From a virus, in IMG/VR virus record IMGVR_UViG_3300020428_000075, positions 1 to 25,230 of that record: DNA of 25,230 bases; one strand, written 5' to 3'. The position numbers and the translations under genes are program-made. Under the pieces are notes generated by a model. The model did not search any database. It was not told the DNA's origin and worked only from the letters and a program-made list of their open reading frames with translations. This document shows positions 22,371 to 25,230 of the stretch, piece after piece. Every line of letters starts with the position of its first letter. Position 1 is the first letter of the stretch.

Positions 22371-23108
22371 ATGAGTAATTTTTTATCAGGAAGAACGAGC
22401 CTTACAACAGTTCAAACTGCTGATATTGCTGATAACGCCATCACTCTAGCAAAAATGGCTGGTGGCACAGACGGTCAAGTCATTACCTATGACGCATCAG
22501 GCGATCCAAGTGCTGTAGGGCCGGGAACCGATGGACAAGTTCTAACAAGTACGGGTGCTGGTTCACCGCCCGCATTTGAGGCTGTTGGTGGTGCTGGAAA
22601 AATTCTTGAAGTTGTTCCATTGGTTTGTGACGGAAGTGCAGTTACTGTTCCTTCTGGCACTTACACTTCAACAGATGTAACAGCCGTTCAAACATCTACT
22701 CAAACGTATGTCGATTTAAATGGAAGCTCCATCGACTACACACCTCCATCTGGAACATCATCTGTTATTTATGAATATCAATTTATGACAGGCTATGCAG
22801 ACGCAACGGGCTGTTTGCACATTAAATTATTTCTAGCTGGAACTGAAGTTACTGATGCGAGGGGTGGTTATTCTTGTTACAGCATGATCTTAAATCGGCC
22901 ATATTTTAAGTGGGTTTTCAGAATTGGAGATGGTGATGATGCGGGTGCTGGTAAGGTTTCAAGTTGGAGTAGTGGTAAAATTATAAAACTCCAAGCACGA
23001 GATTATTCATCAGCATCAACTGTTAAAATTCATGAAACTGCCTACTGGGATGGCACGGGCGGTAGTCACATTGGCAAGCCTGTTTTAACCGTGACAGCGA
23101 TAGATTAG
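22371..23108 (+). CDS. Tail fibre or receptor-binding protein, module 1 (245 aa)
   Basis: The protein begins MSNFLSGRTSLTTVQTADIADNAITLAKMAGGTDGQVITYDASGDPSAVGPGTDGQVLTSTGAGSPPAFEAV. The 'I.LAKMA.GTdGQvityda.G.p' and 'GTDGQVLTStGaGspP.fe' segments are typical fibre repeats. The C-terminal half (about 80-245) is a beta-rich domain ending SHIGKPVLTVTAID, as in many small fibre tips. It would contribute to host recognition. It shares the MSN.LSG start with the 439-aa fibre further on, and is followed by its own small chaperone-like gene. Confidence 0.75.
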   Translation: MSNFLSGRTSLTTVQTADIADNAITLAKMAGGTDGQVITYDASGDPSAVGPGTDGQVLTSTGAGSPPAFEAVGGAGKILEVVPLVCDGSAVTVPSGTYTSTDVTAVQTSTQTYVDLNGSSIDYTPPSGTSSVIYEYQFMTGYADATGCLHIKLFLAGTEVTDARGGYSCYSMILNRPYFKWVFRIGDGDDAGAGKVSSWSSGKIIKLQARDYSSASTVKIHETAYWDGTGGSHIGKPVLTVTAID

Positions 23109-23116
23109 GAGAAGTC

Positions 23117-23272
23117 ATGTCAGATTATAAAATACTTCGAAGAGTTGAATATCCATCTGTCCATGATTTTCTTGAAGCTTTGCACGATAAGGAAAAGGGT
23201 GATGACACTAAGTATAATGCGTGGATTGCCGCTTGCGACAAAGTCAAAACTGATTTTCCAAAGGGGGATTAA
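23117..23272 (+). CDS. Small tail-fibre assembly chaperone-like protein, 51 aa
   Basis: This short gene reads MSDYKILRRVEYPSVHDFLEALHDKEKGDDTKYNAWIAACDKVKTDFPKGD. The pattern 'R..eYPs..dfLeal......w......vK..fPK' is found in many small phage proteins encoded right after a fibre or tail gene. AGGAGAAGTC precedes the ATG at 23117, and the stop TAA directly abuts the next ATG. Its last residues and the DNA around its stop recur at the end of the 108-aa protein at 24599-24925. It is probably a folding or assembly partner of the preceding fibre, by position. Confidence 0.7.
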   Translation: MSDYKILRRVEYPSVHDFLEALHDKEKGDDTKYNAWIAACDKVKTDFPKGD

Positions 23273-24592
23273 ATGAGTAATTATCTATCAGGTCTTAATC
23301 AACTTAATCCTCAAGTAAAACGTCACAATGGTGGTACTGCTACTCTTACTTTAGATTCTGCTGGCACAAGCAATGCAACGATGCTCTATGTTAATGGTGT
23401 GGCCCAAACTCCGGGGGTTGATTTTAATGTAAGTGGATCGACACTTACCTGTACTTCAACTCTACCAGCCGGAACAAACATTGCGACTACCATCCAGTAT
23501 TTTTCTACAGGCGTAGTTAATGTTCCTTCCGACAGTTCTGTGACTTTGGCAAAAATGGCTACAGGCGTAGTTGCTGTGCCACATATTGAAGGCATTGCTG
23601 GTAATATTATCACCGGTTTAGCAAGTAATTTAACTATTACTTTAACTAATCATTCACCAGATATAGACGTGGTTTTTAAAGAAGGTGGAACAACTGTCGC
23701 GACTGTGACCAATCAACAAGTCGATCTCGGTTCTGTAGTTGTTGCAGTCCCATCAGCAGTTTACGGCCAAACTACTGGAGACACTATTACCATTACTGTT
23801 TTAAATTCCAGTGGGATAGTATCAGACAATTCAGTAAATAAAACTGTTGTTGTTGCGCCCGGGTTGCAAGCAAATCCAGCATCATCTCTCTCAAGTTTAC
23901 TTTCAGATCGGGGCTGGACTGATGGATCGGCAACTGAAGGAGTGTACTGGTTCAACAATGGAACCAACACTTTTCCAAATGTCATTAAAAATATATCAGG
24001 CAATACTTGGTTACTTTTGCAAAAAAACTTTGTCCCTCACGCATACAAAGGTGGCGATAGTAACAGTGGTTCTGCCTTATCATATGGTCTTATGAACTCT
24101 AGTGGTAATGCTATTATCACTACTGCAATAGATAATAATACAACACCATCGTCTTCCACGTTAGGAGTAAACCATGCACGAATGAGTGTAACGGGGTGGG
24201 CGACAAGTTCGTTTAGTGTGCTTGGCGCATACGACAGTGGCGATAGTTTTAGAACTTATTCTGCGGCGGCGGCTGATTTACACGCTCTTATTGTTCTCGG
24301 CCAAGCAAATAATAATACTTTTGTTTCGAACACTGTCTACACTATGTCAGGCGGTTCAAATCCTTCTACGATGTATTTAGTTTTTAATACTAATTTCAAT
24401 GCTGGTGACGGTGATGCCGCGAAAATGTCCATGACTGAATACAATGATAATACTCAGGATAGACATAATACAGCGGCAGAATTTCATGGTGTTTCGTGGT
24501 TTCAAGACGGCGGCACAGCTTACACTACTACTAATGCAGATTCTAATATTCAAGGAGCCACTCAAGGTGACTTCAGTTTTTGGGTAAGGTAG
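23273..24592 (+). CDS. Tail fibre or receptor-binding protein, module 2 (439 aa)
   Basis: The protein begins MSNYLSGLNQLNPQVKRHNGGTATLTLDSAGTSNATMLYVNGVAQTPGVDF, a beta domain common at fibre N-termini, followed by SVTLAKMATGVV, which parallels ITLAKMA in module 1. A middle beta region (about 110-195) resembles an Ig-like or repeat domain (LTNHSPDIDVVFKEGGTTVATVTNQQVDL). The C-terminal part, from about 205 (SSLSSLLSDRGWTDGSATEGVYWF), is Ser/Asn/Gly/Thr-rich and ends DFSFWVR. This would be the tip that contacts the host. Its start directly abuts the stop of the 51-aa partner. Confidence 0.75.
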   Translation: MSNYLSGLNQLNPQVKRHNGGTATLTLDSAGTSNATMLYVNGVAQTPGVDFNVSGSTLTCTSTLPAGTNIATTIQYFSTGVVNVPSDSSVTLAKMATGVVAVPHIEGIAGNIITGLASNLTITLTNHSPDIDVVFKEGGTTVATVTNQQVDLGSVVVAVPSAVYGQTTGDTITITVLNSSGIVSDNSVNKTVVVAPGLQANPASSLSSLLSDRGWTDGSATEGVYWFNNGTNTFPNVIKNISGNTWLLLQKNFVPHAYKGGDSNSGSALSYGLMNSSGNAIITTAIDNNTTPSSSTLGVNHARMSVTGWATSSFSVLGAYDSGDSFRTYSAAAADLHALIVLGQANNNTFVSNTVYTMSGGSNPSTMYLVFNTNFNAGDGDAAKMSMTEYNDNTQDRHNTAAEFHGVSWFQDGGTAYTTTNADSNIQGATQGDFSFWVR

Positions 24593-24598
24593 GAAAAA

Positions 24599-24925
24599 AT
24601 GTATATTAAAGATAAATATCAAAAGACATCTGATGCCAATGTTTTTGTGAAAGCTGACGGAACAGAAATTAGTCGTGATAAGTTGGTTGAAGTCTTAAAT
24701 GAGCTTTTACAAAATAGAGTTGATGAAAATTTAGGACCACATGATGAAGCATACATTGTTGATTTAGATACGCTTGTGGGAACAGGTTACTTTGAAGCTC
24801 GGAAGAAAGCCTATGCTTCTGCTGAGAGCCAACTAGAAATGCAGTACGATGATTTAATAGATAGTACGACAACTTGGAAAGATCACGTTGCTTCTATTAA
24901 GTCTAAATTTCCAAAGGGGGATTAA
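24599..24925 (+). CDS. Fibre-associated chaperone-like protein, 108 aa
   Basis: The N-terminal half (MYIKDKYQKTSDANVFVKADGTEISRDKLVEVLNELLQNRVDENLGPHDEAYIVDLDTL) is a separate small domain. The C-terminal half (AYASAESQLEMQYDDLIDSTTTWKDHVASIKSKFPKGD) matches the 'E.QLdmqYdD....ttW...v..iK.kfPK' pattern of small fibre-assembly proteins. It parallels the 51-aa gene after module 1. AGGAAAA precedes its ATG. It is probably a dedicated partner of the 439-aa fibre. Confidence 0.72.
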   Translation: MYIKDKYQKTSDANVFVKADGTEISRDKLVEVLNELLQNRVDENLGPHDEAYIVDLDTLVGTGYFEARKKAYASAESQLEMQYDDLIDSTTTWKDHVASIKSKFPKGD

Positions 24926-24952
24926 ATGAGTATAACCAAAATAGGAGACTAA
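24926..24952 (+). pseudogene. 8-codon ORF at a module boundary, possible remnant fibre start
   Basis: Directly after the second FPKGD stop, the repeated ATGAGTA opens MSITKIGD and then stops. MSITKIG-type openings are common in phage fibres, so this may be the stub of a deleted third fibre. Equally, it may be a short leader that carries the AGGAG site of the next gene (24943-24947). Confidence 0.3.
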
Positions 24953-24953
24953 A

Positions 24954-25230
24954 ATGGCACGACATCATATGACAACTGAAGGCCCAGTTGCCTTCACCGC
25001 AGAAGAGGAAAAAGCTAGAGATGCTGAAGAGAAAGAATGGGAAGACAAGGCCGCTGAAAGAGCATGGAAAGCATTACGCCAAAAGCGTGATCTTAAATTA
25101 GCTGATACGGATTGGAGAGCTTCTTCTGATGTAACACTTAGTGATGAGTGGAAAAAATATCGTAAAGATTTAAGAGATTTTCCTGCAACTCTAGACGATG
25201 CCAAGGTTATTCAAGAATACACTTGGCCAG
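24954..25230 (+). CDS. Phage tail assembly chaperone (partial, runs off the window)
   Basis: The protein begins MARHHMTTEGPVAFTAEEEKARDAEEKEWEDKAAERAWKALRQKRDLKLADTDWRASSDVTLSDEWKKYRKDLRDFP. The 'lR..Rd.kLa.tDWr...D......W..YR..LRDfP' stretch is the signature of the tail-assembly chaperone family also found as fibre-assembly proteins, which normally ends soon after a '.WP' motif. The last visible residues are EYTWP, so only a few codons are probably missing. AGGAG stands six bases before the ATG. Confidence 0.82.
   Translation, partial: MARHHMTTEGPVAFTAEEEKARDAEEKEWEDKAAERAWKALRQKRDLKLADTDWRASSDVTLSDEWKKYRKDLRDFPATLDDAKVIQEYTWP

Larger units (their letters stand above)
23255..24932 (+). repeat. 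25-base direct repeat at module boundaries (23255-23279 and 24908-24932)
   Basis: An identical 25-base segment covers the end of both chaperone-like genes (FPKGD, stop) and the first bases of the following ORF (ATGAGTA). The copies are about 1.65 kb apart and flank the 439-aa fibre plus its partner. They could serve for recombination that swaps or deletes the intervening fibre module. Confidence 0.8.

Noticed and set aside
23273-24592. Diversity-generating retroelement variable region in the fibre, as in BPP-1
   Set aside because: No template repeat, reverse transcriptase or repeat-matched C-terminal variable segment is visible in this window.

Overview
The window is part of the genome of a tailed dsDNA bacteriophage with podovirus-type virion genes. 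From about 3.7 kb to the right edge, tightly packed plus-strand genes run in this order: small terminase, large terminase, portal, a Bbp19-like protein, scaffold, major capsid, a tail tubular A/B pair, three internal virion proteins, then a tail-fibre region. The virion parts resemble those of T7. Placing the terminase genes before the portal, with a Bbp19-like gene after it, is closer to the Bordetella BPP-1 type of podovirus. Internal virion proteins of this kind usually mean a Gram-negative host, but nothing here identifies the host. I saw no tRNA, rRNA, integrase, CRISPR array or insertion sequence.

Left part (1-2840, minus strand): accessory or early genes transcribed leftward. From right to left these are a 79-aa helical protein, a 181-aa protein of unknown function, a 35-aa single-span membrane peptide, a small protein resembling the end of an XRE-type helix-turn-helix, a 133-aa protein of unknown function, and an ArdC-type antirestriction protein with an HELGH zinc-binding motif. 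The 2292-2600 gap holds no convincing gene but is full of GC-rich stems.

Divergent region (2841-3694): about 850 bases separate the leftward and rightward units. The region has almost no credible coding content. It holds an unusually dense series of perfect or near-perfect inverted repeats, several of them nested or enclosing two hairpins, like large ornate RNAs. G-U pairs and loop types in parts of this region and the 2341-2584 block favour a plus-strand RNA. At its right end a consensus TTGACA -35 box and a weaker TATATA -10 box precede the structural operon, and an 8-bp dyad flanks the -10 box.

Packaging and head (3695-11498): small terminase, two small unknown genes, large terminase (motor plus nuclease motifs, with a threonine where the Walker A lysine is expected), a TTG-started conserved-looking gene with a two-span membrane ORF nested inside it, two genes sharing a C-terminal SLM-S-GYRG motif, portal, Bbp19-like protein and scaffold. 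A rho-independent terminator and a structured leader separate scaffold from major capsid, and a small decoration-type protein follows the capsid gene.

Tail and ejection apparatus (11589-21268): tail tubular A and B proteins followed by three internal virion proteins of 155, 961 and 1275 aa. No lytic transglycosylase domain is evident in them.

Receptor-binding region (21334-25230): a T7 gp17-like fibre anchor with a short collagen-like tail, a small structural protein, and two modules each made of a fibre beginning MSN(F/Y)LSG and a small chaperone-like protein ending FPKGD. A 25-bp direct repeat marks the ends of both chaperone genes. The second copy leads only into an 8-codon ORF, followed by a tail-assembly chaperone cut off by the window edge.
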